Below, piece after piece: positions 16,646-24,478 of a DNA stretch of 64,000 nt; the first letter of the stretch is position 1; every line of letters starts with the position of its first letter. The translations under genes were made by a program, and so were the position numbers. Source of the stretch: Bacteroidales bacterium (GTDB lineage Bacteria; Bacteroidota; Bacteroidia; Bacteroidales; F082); contig JANJUV010000010.1 in the NCBI GenBank assembly GCA_024710405.1, forward strand, positions 1 to 64,000, in the 5' to 3' direction. The notes below the pieces were generated by a model, which saw only the letters and a list, made by a program, of their open reading frames with translations, did no database searches and had not been told where the DNA came from.

Positions 16646-17519
16646 TATTGTTTGTCTGATTTTGTTTTTTGCGTCTCCACGAAATGAAAAACATCAGACC
16701 AACAAGCACTGCTCCGAAGATGATCTGCCGCAAAGATGCCCCTTGTGCCGCCGGTAATCCTGCAAACCGAAGTACCTCGGGCAACAGGGTAATGATGAGT
16801 GCTCCGGCTAATGCACCCCTGAGGCGCGTCAGACTCCCCAGCATCACGCCGGTTAAGATCAATATCGATTTATCAAGATTAAAAGCATGTGGATCTAAAT
16901 AATTCATATAAACAGCATACAATCCCGAACCCAGTGCTGTGGTGGCTGCCGAAAATGAAATCAGCTGGGATTTTATTTTGATCACACTTCTGCCGCTGGC
17001 TTTATACAAGAGCTCATTGTCGCTCATTGCCCTGATGTTTCTGCCAAAATCAGAACGGAGTAAACGGTAGTAAAGCATGAAGACAAGTGCTGTTATGAAA
17101 ACAGAAAGGGAAAGAATGAAGTAGGGTTGGGATTCATCAGAAAGTCCTGGCCATCGAGGAGATGGTATTCCCCCCAGTCCGTCAGATCCGCCTGTAACAG
17201 AACTTAAATTGTAGGTAAGCTGAAAAATGATAAATTGAAAACCCAGTGTTGTGAGCACAAAATAATCCCCTTTTAGACGGGCTGAAGGCCATGCGATTAA
17301 CAGTCCGATCAGTGCGTTACCGGCAATGGCAATCATTATGGCAGGAACAAAAGGAATTTGTAACCTTATCATGCTGAGAGCCATAAAGTAAGCACCTGCT
17401 CCAAAGATTGCCCCCTGACCCAGCGAAATTAGTTTTGCGTGCCCGATCACCAACTGAGCCGACACGATCAGTATGGCGTAAATATTTAGAATTATTGCCG
17501 TATGCACAAAATACTCCAT
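16638..17519 (-). CDS. livM: ABC importer permease, LivM-like
   Basis: The 293-residue protein is a polytopic membrane permease of the LivM/UrtC type. It shows the family segments LISLGQGAIFGAGAY (near 30-45) and YFVLTTLGFQFIIFQLTYN, and a conserved GGSDGLGGIPSP loop near 110-122. About eight hydrophobic segments are visible. The C-terminus is short and basic (ISWRRKKQNQ). It follows livH after 3 bp and overlaps livG. With LivH it would form the membrane channel of the importer. Confidence 0.87.
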   Translation of the reverse strand: MEYFVHTAIILNIYAILIVSAQLVIGHAKLISLGQGAIFGAGAYFMALSMIRLQIPFVPAIMIAIAGNALIGLLIAWPSARLKGDYFVLTTLGFQFIIFQLTYNLSSVTGGSDGLGGIPSPRWPGLSDESQPYFILSLSVFITALVFMLYYRLLRSDFGRNIRAMSDNELLYKASGRSVIKIKSQLISFSAATTALGSGLYAVYMNYLDPHAFNLDKSILILTGVMLGSLTRLRGALAGALIITLLPEVLRFAGLPAAQGASLRQIIFGAVLVGLMFFISWRRKKQNQTNNNE

Positions 17520-17522
17520 TGC

Positions 17523-18377
17523 TCAGGCCTCCCTTCTTGCCAAACCTGTGAGTCCATCCGGTTTCACCAGCATTAAAATGATCAGCACGGCAAAACTTAA
17601 CGAGAGTATCCATTCCGATCCTGCCAGAAAGACAACTGCCGACTGCAGTATCCCAAGAAACAAACCTCCGGCTACAGCACCTGAAATCCTTCCCGATCCT
17701 CCTGCCACCACAGCAATAAAGGCGTTTATAAATACGTGAACCCCGGTAAACGGGCTGATGCCAAGATCATTGGTGCTTAAACCGGCACTTAGCCCGGCGA
17801 TGCCGCCCGAAAGCAGAAACAAAATCCCTGTCAGATAAAAGTTGTTGATTCCAAGCCTCCCCAAAAGCCTCGGATTATCCCTGAATGCACGCAGCCTGAG
17901 TCCGAAACGGGTTGTTGAAGTGATCAGCAGGAATACAGTAATCACGATTATGTTGACAATTAACTGCAGATATCTCGCCGGCAGTGTCTTGCCTAAAGCA
18001 GAAGACGGCAGTTTGGGATCGTCGCCCATTATCAGACTAATCAGGTATATGATAATCATCATAATGCCAACGGAAGCTACCATTAATTCGTTATGCTCAG
18101 CACCTGAGTTGGTTAGGGGTTTGTAAATGATAAGCCACAGGAACAGGCTTAGCAAGGCAGGAAACAAAGTGGCGATAAACAGTGAGGATGCAAGGTCAAA
18201 TTGCTGTCCAACTGAAAGATACCAGAATAGGTATCCCCCTGATGCATAAAGAGCAGCAAAAGTAATGTGAAAGATACGGGTAGTGTGATACACCAGACTG
18301 AAACCCAGAGCTACAAGTGCTATGGCACTGCCCGAAACAAGTCCGTTGATCAGAATTTGAATCAATAATTCCTGCAC
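17523..18377 (-). CDS. livH: ABC importer permease, LivH-like
   Basis: The 284-residue permease opens the operon. Features of the LivH/UrtB family include LINGLVSGSAIALVALGFSLVY near the N-terminus (read as two pieces around residue 15), the RAFRDNPRLLGRLGIN loop near 165 and a GGSGRISGAVAGG motif near 225-237. It is essentially all hydrophobic segments. A TATTTTTG element lies 19 bp upstream of its ATG. The lack of a neighbouring periplasmic binding protein gene means that the receptor is encoded elsewhere or is not needed. Confidence 0.87.
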   Translation of the reverse strand: MQELLIQILINGLVSGSAIALVALGFSLVYHTTRIFHITFAALYASGGYLFWYLSVGQQFDLASSLFIATLFPALLSLFLWLIIYKPLTNSGAEHNELMVASVGIMMIIIYLISLIMGDDPKLPSSALGKTLPARYLQLIVNIIVITVFLLITSTTRFGLRLRAFRDNPRLLGRLGINNFYLTGILFLLSGGIAGLSAGLSTNDLGISPFTGVHVFINAFIAVVAGGSGRISGAVAGGLFLGILQSAVVFLAGSEWILSLSFAVLIILMLVKPDGLTGLARREA

Positions 18378-18395
18378 TGCGGTTAATTAAACATG

Positions 18396-18403
18396 CAAAA
18401 ATA
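18396..18403 (-). promoter_or_regulatory. Predicted -7 element (TATTTTTG) of liv operon
   Basis: TATTTTTG on the minus strand, 19 bp before the livH ATG. It is the likely start of the four-gene transcript. Confidence 0.55.
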
Positions 18404-18483
18404 CGACGGAATATGACATGACAGTTATAGCCAAGGACAGGCAATGCATGATTCTGAATCGTTATGGTTCGCAGAAAAACTAC

Positions 18484-18491
18484 TAATTTTG
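18484..18491 (+). promoter_or_regulatory. Predicted -7 element (TAATTTTG) of pirin gene
   Basis: TAATTTTG fits TAnnTTTG and lies 34 bp before the pirin ATG at 18526, divergent from the liv promoter 80 bp away. Confidence 0.5.
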
Positions 18492-18525
18492 AGAAATCAT
18501 ATGCACAGAAATAAAATCAGATCAA

Positions 18526-19539
18526 ATGTCAGACTATATATTATCGGTCAAACCACTTGGATTCACATGGCCGGTGCTCAATCCATTTATATTTTGTGCT
18601 CATCACCGCGACCGATATCCTGTGGGTAATGGAATGATGGCTCCAAATGCCTCACTCAAAGGGCGTCAGATAGGACAGGATTTTGATGCCAGACTTCCAT
18701 GGAGGATGTATCATGGTCATCGGATACCCGGATTTCCTGCTCATCCGCATAGGGGTTTCGAGACGATTACTATTGTGACTGAGGGTTTGGTTGATCATTC
18801 TGATTCGCACGGACAGGCAGGGCGCTATGGACGCGGAGATGTTCAGTGGATGACTGCCGGGTCAGGACTCCAACACAGCGAGATGTTTCCGTTGCTGAAC
18901 GCTATAGAAGAAAACCCGCTGGAACTTTTTCAGGTTTGGCTCAATCTTCCGTCGGCCTCCAAAATGGCTGAGCCTTGTTTTAAAATGCTTTGGGCCGAAG
19001 AAATACCGGTAGTTGAAATAGAAGGTAATGACGGTGCCAAAACTACCATTGACCTGATTGCCGGACGTTGGAACGGTACCTTAGCTCCGGATCCGGCGCC
19101 TGATTCATGGGCAGCTGACCCTCACAACGAAGTTAATATCTGGAATATACACATGGGTGCAAACACAAAGCTGAACATTCCGGCATCAGAAAAGAATGTA
19201 AGCCGTGTGCTGTATTTTTACCGCGGACAATCCTTGCAAGTTGATAACGAATCCTTTGAATCGGGTCATGCGATTGAACTGAAGGCAGATGTAGAAATTG
19301 TAATTTCAGGAGGGACCGGACAGAGCCATGTGTTAATGCTTCAGGGACGGATGATAAACGAAACAGTGTATCAATATGGACCGTTTGTGATGAACAGCCC
19401 CATCGAGATACAACAGGCGTATATTGATTTTCAGAAAGATGGTTTTGGCGGATGGCCCTGGCCTGAGTATGATCATGTGCACCCTGCAGACAGGGGAAGG
19501 TTTGCACGGTACAGGGACGGAAGGGAAGAAGTAAGATAG
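18526..19539 (+). CDS. Pirin-family bicupin
   Basis: The 337-residue cytoplasmic protein has the pirin signature in the first cupin: HPHRGFETITIV with His73 and His75, then GDVQWMTAGSGLQHSEM with His117 and Glu119. These four are the metal ligands of pirins, so an iron or other metal site is intact. The second cupin occupies about residues 190-290. Pirins act as quercetinase-like dioxygenases or as regulators in different bacteria; the role here is open. The gene is monocistronic and divergent from the liv operon. Confidence 0.92.
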   Translation: MSDYILSVKPLGFTWPVLNPFIFCAHHRDRYPVGNGMMAPNASLKGRQIGQDFDARLPWRMYHGHRIPGFPAHPHRGFETITIVTEGLVDHSDSHGQAGRYGRGDVQWMTAGSGLQHSEMFPLLNAIEENPLELFQVWLNLPSASKMAEPCFKMLWAEEIPVVEIEGNDGAKTTIDLIAGRWNGTLAPDPAPDSWAADPHNEVNIWNIHMGANTKLNIPASEKNVSRVLYFYRGQSLQVDNESFESGHAIELKADVEIVISGGTGQSHVLMLQGRMINETVYQYGPFVMNSPIEIQQAYIDFQKDGFGGWPWPEYDHVHPADRGRFARYRDGREEVR

Positions 19540-19619
19540 TTTTTGAATGATTTAGAGATTCAACAACAGCAATATGTGGAATTATGCTTTAAAGAAAGCC
19601 TGCTAATAAATGTCTTGTA

Positions 19620-19627
19620 TATCTTTG
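19620..19627 (+). promoter_or_regulatory. Predicted -7 element (TATCTTTG) of two-cysteine gene pair
   Basis: TATCTTTG, 45 bp before the ATG at 19673, matches the Bacteroidota consensus and supports the start chosen there. Confidence 0.6.
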
Positions 19628-19672
19628 TATCCACAATTATTGTGAACTATTATTGACAAAAATTTGAATATC

Positions 19673-20095
19673 ATGAGGTTGATTTTAATATTCGTTGGGC
19701 TGATGTTGTTGTCTGTGTCTGTTCATGCCCAATCTGGTAAGAAGCGCAAGTCGGAGGCTGAGGCCATCAAAGCTGATGCCTATGCGATCACAGAATGCAG
19801 GTGCAAGGCCGGGGCAGCAAGAATAATCGCTGGCGAAACGGGTAATCAGGCCAGAGTGAACGAATCTGCCGAATTTCATCGTCATCTCGACATTATGGAA
19901 GCCCGTCTGGCAAAAAAGTATGAGTCTGACGCGGGAAAAAAGGTTAAGTACGAAAAATTTCAGGAAGAAGCCAGACAGAGACTGACCAGTTGCCAGAAAA
20001 TGCTCAATGTCCGTAGAGGAGGCGATGGAGAGCGAAAGCCAGGTCAGCAAGGCCGTCCGGCAGGTCGCAAACCTCAGCAAAAACCAAATAAATAA
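19673..20095 (+). CDS. Small exported helical two-cysteine protein, first of a pair
   Basis: The ATG at 19673 is preferred to an in-frame TTG nine bases earlier because the signal peptide begins there (MRLILIFVGLMLLSVSVHAQ). The mature part is about 120 residues, highly charged and helical, with Cys residues at ECRCKA and LTSCQKM and a basic, Gln/Pro-rich tail. The next gene encodes a related lipoprotein: both have a CKA motif, a KKY or EKY segment followed by an acidic-basic helix, and a final Cys within a SCQ or TCT sequence. A disulfide-pinned helical hairpin is plausible. No known family recognised. The two genes are 17 bp apart and probably co-transcribed. Confidence 0.7.
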   Translation: MRLILIFVGLMLLSVSVHAQSGKKRKSEAEAIKADAYAITECRCKAGAARIIAGETGNQARVNESAEFHRHLDIMEARLAKKYESDAGKKVKYEKFQEEARQRLTSCQKMLNVRRGGDGERKPGQQGRPAGRKPQQKPNK

Positions 20096-20112
20096 TCAAA
20101 CACACGATCATT

Positions 20113-20499
20113 ATGATGAAATCATTGGTAAGTTCATTATTTCTGGCAGGAATGCTGATTATAACTGCATGCAGCTCGCCTGAGAAAAAGTTGGAAAAAC
20201 AAATGCGCAAGGATGCAAAGCAAATGGTAGAGGTAAGTTGTAAAGCCCGAGGCAGAATGCTTGAATTACTCAGGGAAGGTACCCAGCAGGTAAACAGCGA
20301 CTCATTGTACGTTCAGTTGCGTCGCGAGCAACAACAACTATCAGCGTCCATGAACGAAAAATACGGGATGAACGAAGAGCAGCGCAAGCTTTTTGGAGAG
20401 ATTCTGAAGGAAGAACGTCAGAATTCGAAAACCTGTACAGAAGTCAGAGAAAAATATGGCCTTGACGAGGTTCCGGGCGACCAGAAACAGGCTGAATAA
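20113..20499 (+). CDS. Small helical two-cysteine lipoprotein, second of a pair
   Basis: The 128-residue product has a lipoprotein signal with the lipobox ITAC (Cys20). After it comes a Lys-rich helix, the motif VSCKARGRM, a long charged helix, the segment NEKYGMNEEQRKLFGEILKE and SKTCTEV near the end. This order and spacing parallel the preceding gene product, so the two look like diverged tandem paralogues, one soluble and one lipid-anchored. The last 56 bp overlap the 3' end of cutC on the other strand. Function unknown. Confidence 0.72.
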   Translation: MMKSLVSSLFLAGMLIITACSSPEKKLEKQMRKDAKQMVEVSCKARGRMLELLREGTQQVNSDSLYVQLRREQQQLSASMNEKYGMNEEQRKLFGEILKEERQNSKTCTEVREKYGLDEVPGDQKQAE

Positions 20500-21220
20500 A
20501 TCCTGAAGTCAGATCTATAATCTTACGAACTTCATCAGGGTCGGTCTCAAATCTGACTAACTCGTTCTTCAGTTTTGAAAATGTATGGGGCACAAGATTA
20601 CCTTGAATGACTCTGCGTGCTGAAAGATGACATTCTTTTACTCCGGTATGTCTCAATAAGCTTATAATATTCCCTGAATTGATTCCGCTTCCGGCCATAA
20701 TTTTGATCTTGTTTCCAAAGTTTTGTTGCATCTGCGCAATGAAATCATAACCTTCCATTGCCGTTGGTTGTCTCCCTGATGTAAGGATGCGTTCAATGCC
20801 TCTTTCAATCAGTTTTTCTGTTAGTGAGAAAGGGTTGTCAGCCACATCAAATGCTCGGTGAAAAGTTACGCTCATGTTACCGGCGACTTCAAGCAACTGA
20901 TCCAAAACTGTGGTGTCGAGTGCTCCATCAGGTTGCAATGCACCGATAACTATGCCTTCGAAGCCGAGTGACTGAACAAACGCGATATCCCTGCGCATGA
21001 CCTCAACACAAGCTTCATCATAGCAATAATCGCCGTTTCGGGGCCTGATGAGCACGTGAACCGGAATATTCAGCCTTTCTCTTGCCAGCGAAAGTATGCC
21101 GGCCGATGGTGTCAGGCCACCGGTTTCGAGACTTTCGCATAACTCAATCCTGTGCGCCCCTGCATTTTGGGCATGAACGGCAGAAGCAATTGAGTTGGCA
21201 CATATTTCAATTGTAATCAT
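20444..21220 (-). CDS. cutC: CutC-family TIM-barrel protein
   Basis: The 258-residue protein matches the CutC family along its length: the N-terminal IEICANSIASAVHAQNAGAHR, then RIELCESLETGGLTPS, PVHVLIRPRNGDYCY, VTFHRAFDVADNP and ILTSGRQPTAMEG. CutC folds as a TIM barrel and has been linked to copper homeostasis, although its biochemical activity is unsettled. It is cytoplasmic. Its 3' end overlaps the convergent lipoprotein gene by 56 bp. The start is the only ATG giving a full N-terminal first strand. Confidence 0.93.
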   Translation of the reverse strand: MITIEICANSIASAVHAQNAGAHRIELCESLETGGLTPSAGILSLARERLNIPVHVLIRPRNGDYCYDEACVEVMRRDIAFVQSLGFEGIVIGALQPDGALDTTVLDQLLEVAGNMSVTFHRAFDVADNPFSLTEKLIERGIERILTSGRQPTAMEGYDFIAQMQQNFGNKIKIMAGSGINSGNIISLLRHTGVKECHLSARRVIQGNLVPHTFSKLKNELVRFETDPDEVRKIIDLTSGFIQPVSGRPEPRQGHIFL

Positions 21221-21301
21221 GGCTTAAATGTACAAGGTTTGCTTGAACATTTCGAACAGTGCGGTTTTTTTTTATGGTTTCTTGTCTATGTGGTGATTGC
21301 T

Positions 21302-21309
21302 TACCTTTG
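21302..21309 (+). promoter_or_regulatory. Predicted -7 element (TACCTTTG) that sets mutS2 start
   Basis: TACCTTTG lies 28 bp before the ATG at 21338. A transcript starting here would exclude the upstream TTG frame at 21239 and supports the later start. Confidence 0.6.
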
Positions 21310-21337
21310 TCAAACGAATGATAGCTATCAGAATCAG

Positions 21338-23755
21338 ATGATATATCCGTCACATTTTGAAGACAAAATTGGTTTTACCGGAATACGGCTCCTGATCGAA
21401 GATGCCTGCCAGACCTCTATGGGAACTGAGCGTGCAAAAGAGATTGTGTTTTCTGCCCAACCTGCAGTAATTAACAGGAGTCTGGATGAAACTATTTCAT
21501 TCGTAATACTCATTCAAAGCGGCCATCCGTTGAACCTTCGTGATGTTTCTGACCTCAGGGACGAATTGGCGCGCATCAGGGTTCAGGGAACAGTAATCGA
21601 GTTGGAAGCCTTGTACGAATTGAAGATTAGCCTGAAGGTTTTCGTTCCGTTTCTGCGCTTTTTAAGAATCGAAGCCAAAGAACAGTATGGCCCGCTGCTT
21701 GAAATGTGTTCGGGTATTGAATTGTCTCCCTCCCTGATAAAGGAAGTGGAACGGCTTACGGATGACAAGGGTCAGGTGCCCGATAGCGCCAGTCCGAAAC
21801 TGGCCGAAATACGTCAGGAAATCAGGCGCAGGCAATCCGGGGTCGAAAAACGGATCAGGCAGATGCTGGGCGAAGCCAAACAACAGGGCTGGGCCGATGC
21901 TGAGGTCGATATTACTATCCGTAATGGCCGAATGGTGATTCCGGTAAAGGCATCTGACAAAAGGAGGCTCAGAGGTTTCATCCATGATGAAAGCTCAAGC
22001 GGACAAACCGTATATATAGAGCCTGCAGAGATTTTCGATACCAATAACGAGATCAGGGAACTTGAATATGCTGAGAAACGTGAAATACTGCGTATTCTGA
22101 CGACTTTTACCTCATTCGTCAGGCCTCATTTGCCCCTTTTGTCTGATGTTTGGCATTTGATTGGAAAACTGGATGCGACACAGGCCAAAGCCAGGCTCAC
22201 TTTGAAAATCAATGCAGTGAAACCGAACATAGATAATTTGCCGGTAATCGACTGGATTGGAGCCATGCACCCGTTGCTGTACCTTACCCTTCTGGAGCAG
22301 CACAAAAGCATTGTGCCGCTCGATATTTCACTCAGCAGAGATGCGCGCATACTCGTGATTTCAGGGCCCAATGCCGGAGGCAAGTCGGTGTGCCTGAAAA
22401 CCATCGGCTTGCTTCAATACATGGTGCAGTGTGGCCTCCCGGTTCCCATGAAACAGAATTCCGTGTGTGGTATTTTCGAGCGTATCTTTATCGATATAGG
22501 CGATGAACAGTCGCTCGAGAATGATCTGAGTACTTACAGCTCGCATCTGATAAACATGAAGTATTTCATTGGTCACACTTCGCCTTCCACACTCTTTCTG
22601 ATTGATGAATTTGGAACAGGCACCGAGCCTCAGCTGGGAGGAGCCATTGCCGAAGCTGTTCTCGATACACTCAACCATAAGCAGGCATTCGGAGTGGTCA
22701 CCACTCATTATGCCAACCTGAAGCTGATGGCCGACAGAAATCCGGGAATCATCAATGGAGCCATGTTGTTTGACTCAAACAGGTTGCAGCCGCTTTACCT
22801 GCTTCAGACCGGCCGGCCGGGCAGTTCGTTTGCATTCGAGATTGCCCGGAAGATTGGGTTTCCTGAAGATGTCTTATCGAAAGCTGCTGATATTACCGGA
22901 CAATCGCAACTCAACTTCGATATGCAGTTGCAACAACTTGAGGTCGATAAAAAGGAGGTAGCACGCAAACAAACTGAACTCCGACTGGCTGATATACTGC
23001 TCAACGAAGTGATTGAAAAGTACAAGAGGTTGCTCCGACAACTTGAAGACAGACGAAAAACACTGCTCAGCGAAGCCGGTCGCGAGGCACAAGACCTGAT
23101 CGACAAGGCGAACAGACAAATAGAACATACGATCAAAGAAATCAGAGAGTCACAAGCCGAAAAGGAAAAAACAAAGCAGTTGCGGGAAACATTACAGCAG
23201 TCGAAATCAGAACTTGTCAAACAGGCAGATGATTTAGTAAAGCAACCTTTTGTTGTTGATGACCAGAAAACGGAACAACCCGGCGACCTGAAACCAGGCG
23301 ATCTTGTCGGTATCGACGAACTGGAAGTGAGCGGCGAATTGCTTTCAATCTCCGAACATGAAGCAGTGATCAGTTTTCATTCGGTTAAACTGAGAACCTC
23401 TCCTGAGAAACTCAGAAAACTGAGCAGGGCCGAGCACAGGAAAACCCTTGCCGTCCAACGTTCGGGCGGGAAGTTATCGGTAATGGACGATGTGAACGAG
23501 AAGTCGGCAAATTTTCAGCTTACCATTGATGTTCGCGGTAAAAGAGCCGAGGAAACCATTGAAATGGTTGCCAAATATCTCGATGAGGCTCTGTTGATCA
23601 GCATGAAAGAAGTCAGCATACTTCATGGAAAAGGAAACGGAATACTCAGAAAAGTCGTCAGAGAATATCTTTCAAAACAGAAAACCGTTGCTTCTTTTGA
23701 AGATGCTCCTGTTGAAGCCGGTGGGAACGGAATCACCCGGGTAAAATTAAAATAA
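21338..23755 (+). CDS. mutS2: MutS2 endonuclease / ribosome-rescue ATPase
   Basis: The frame is open from a TTG at 21239, but the first 33 codons encode a hydrophobic non-family stretch and a promoter element lies inside it; the ATG at 21338 (MIYPSHFEDKIGF) begins the MutS2 homology and gives 805 residues. The ABC-type ATPase has Walker A GPNAGGKSV, the LIDEFGTGTEP Walker B and the TTHYANLK switch. A long coiled coil follows (about 490-620). The C-terminal SMR nuclease domain ends with DVRGKRAEETIEMV and the HGKGNGILR motif. MutS2 limits recombination and helps to resolve collided ribosomes in other bacteria. It is transcribed alone. Confidence 0.94.
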   Translation: MIYPSHFEDKIGFTGIRLLIEDACQTSMGTERAKEIVFSAQPAVINRSLDETISFVILIQSGHPLNLRDVSDLRDELARIRVQGTVIELEALYELKISLKVFVPFLRFLRIEAKEQYGPLLEMCSGIELSPSLIKEVERLTDDKGQVPDSASPKLAEIRQEIRRRQSGVEKRIRQMLGEAKQQGWADAEVDITIRNGRMVIPVKASDKRRLRGFIHDESSSGQTVYIEPAEIFDTNNEIRELEYAEKREILRILTTFTSFVRPHLPLLSDVWHLIGKLDATQAKARLTLKINAVKPNIDNLPVIDWIGAMHPLLYLTLLEQHKSIVPLDISLSRDARILVISGPNAGGKSVCLKTIGLLQYMVQCGLPVPMKQNSVCGIFERIFIDIGDEQSLENDLSTYSSHLINMKYFIGHTSPSTLFLIDEFGTGTEPQLGGAIAEAVLDTLNHKQAFGVVTTHYANLKLMADRNPGIINGAMLFDSNRLQPLYLLQTGRPGSSFAFEIARKIGFPEDVLSKAADITGQSQLNFDMQLQQLEVDKKEVARKQTELRLADILLNEVIEKYKRLLRQLEDRRKTLLSEAGREAQDLIDKANRQIEHTIKEIRESQAEKEKTKQLRETLQQSKSELVKQADDLVKQPFVVDDQKTEQPGDLKPGDLVGIDELEVSGELLSISEHEAVISFHSVKLRTSPEKLRKLSRAEHRKTLAVQRSGGKLSVMDDVNEKSANFQLTIDVRGKRAEETIEMVAKYLDEALLISMKEVSILHGKGNGILRKVVREYLSKQKTVASFEDAPVEAGGNGITRVKLK

Positions 23756-23770
23756 AGCCTCAGCCATACA

Positions 23771-24367
23771 CTAGTTTTCTATTACCTTTAAAAATTCTTC
23801 AAGGCTCATGACCCGCGCATAGGTTCTGTTAAGCGTGGCTAATGTACTCAGATGTACGTTTTCGGCACTGACCGTTTTCCCGTTAATTGTGAGGTCGCGT
23901 GTGGCACAGGCATCGGAAATCACTGTGCAGGCAAAACCTAGGTCTTTTGCAGCCCGCACGGCAGCCTCAACACACATATGTGTCTGCATGCCGGCCACCA
24001 CAAGTTCTCTTTTCTCGTGATGGCGCAAAAAGTATTCCAGGTCGGTATTAATAAACGCATTGACTTCCTTTTTTGTGATCACTTTTTCATGGCTAAGCGG
24101 GCTAACCGCTTTGTGTATATCACCACCGGGAGAAAAGTCATGCTTTACATGGATTATCAAGCCATTGTTTTTTCTGAAATGATCAAGCAATATTGCCGCC
24201 CTGCCAACTGCCTCATCAGCCTCTGAAAGGGGGCTTACTCCTCCCTCGAAATAGAATTCCTGAAGATCAATCAGCAACAATGCCCTTTCCTGAGTATCTG
24301 ACTGTGAAAACAACGGCTGCCAAAAGATTAGCAATGCAACCACCATAAATAACTTATAAGTTTTCAT
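23771..24367 (-). CDS. Exported isochorismatase-like cysteine hydrolase
   Basis: The 198-residue protein belongs to the isochorismatase-like hydrolase superfamily. The catalytic triad is visible: Asp34 in LLLIDLQEFYF, Lys99 or Lys100 in VITKKEVNAF and Cys132 in GMQTHMCVEAAVR, with the following cis-peptide context intact. Unusually for the family, residues 1-22 form a signal peptide (MKTYKLFMVVALLIFWQPLFSQ), so it should act in the periplasm. Substrates in the family include amides such as nicotinamide and N-carbamoyl compounds; which one here is unknown. It converges on mutS2 with a 15-bp gap. Confidence 0.87.
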   Translation of the reverse strand: MKTYKLFMVVALLIFWQPLFSQSDTQERALLLIDLQEFYFEGGVSPLSEADEAVGRAAILLDHFRKNNGLIIHVKHDFSPGGDIHKAVSPLSHEKVITKKEVNAFINTDLEYFLRHHEKRELVVAGMQTHMCVEAAVRAAKDLGFACTVISDACATRDLTINGKTVSAENVHLSTLATLNRTYARVMSLEEFLKVIEN

Positions 24368-24405
24368 TATGACTGTACGTGTTAATTTTAAAACAGATTC
24401 GGCTT

Positions 24406-24413
24406 CAAAGGTA
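24406..24413 (-). promoter_or_regulatory. Predicted -7 element (TACCTTTG) of exported hydrolase
   Basis: TACCTTTG on the minus strand, 38 bp before the ATG at 24367. Confidence 0.55.
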
Positions 24414-24478
24414 GATTTAAGATCTGTGTAAAATGATCAGGATTCCATATTTTTGGAGACAGAAACATCCTTAGTGAG

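Noticed and set aside
21239-21337. N-terminal extension of MutS2 starting with TTG
   Set aside because: It is a hydrophobic stretch unrelated to MutS2 and a -7 promoter element lies inside it.
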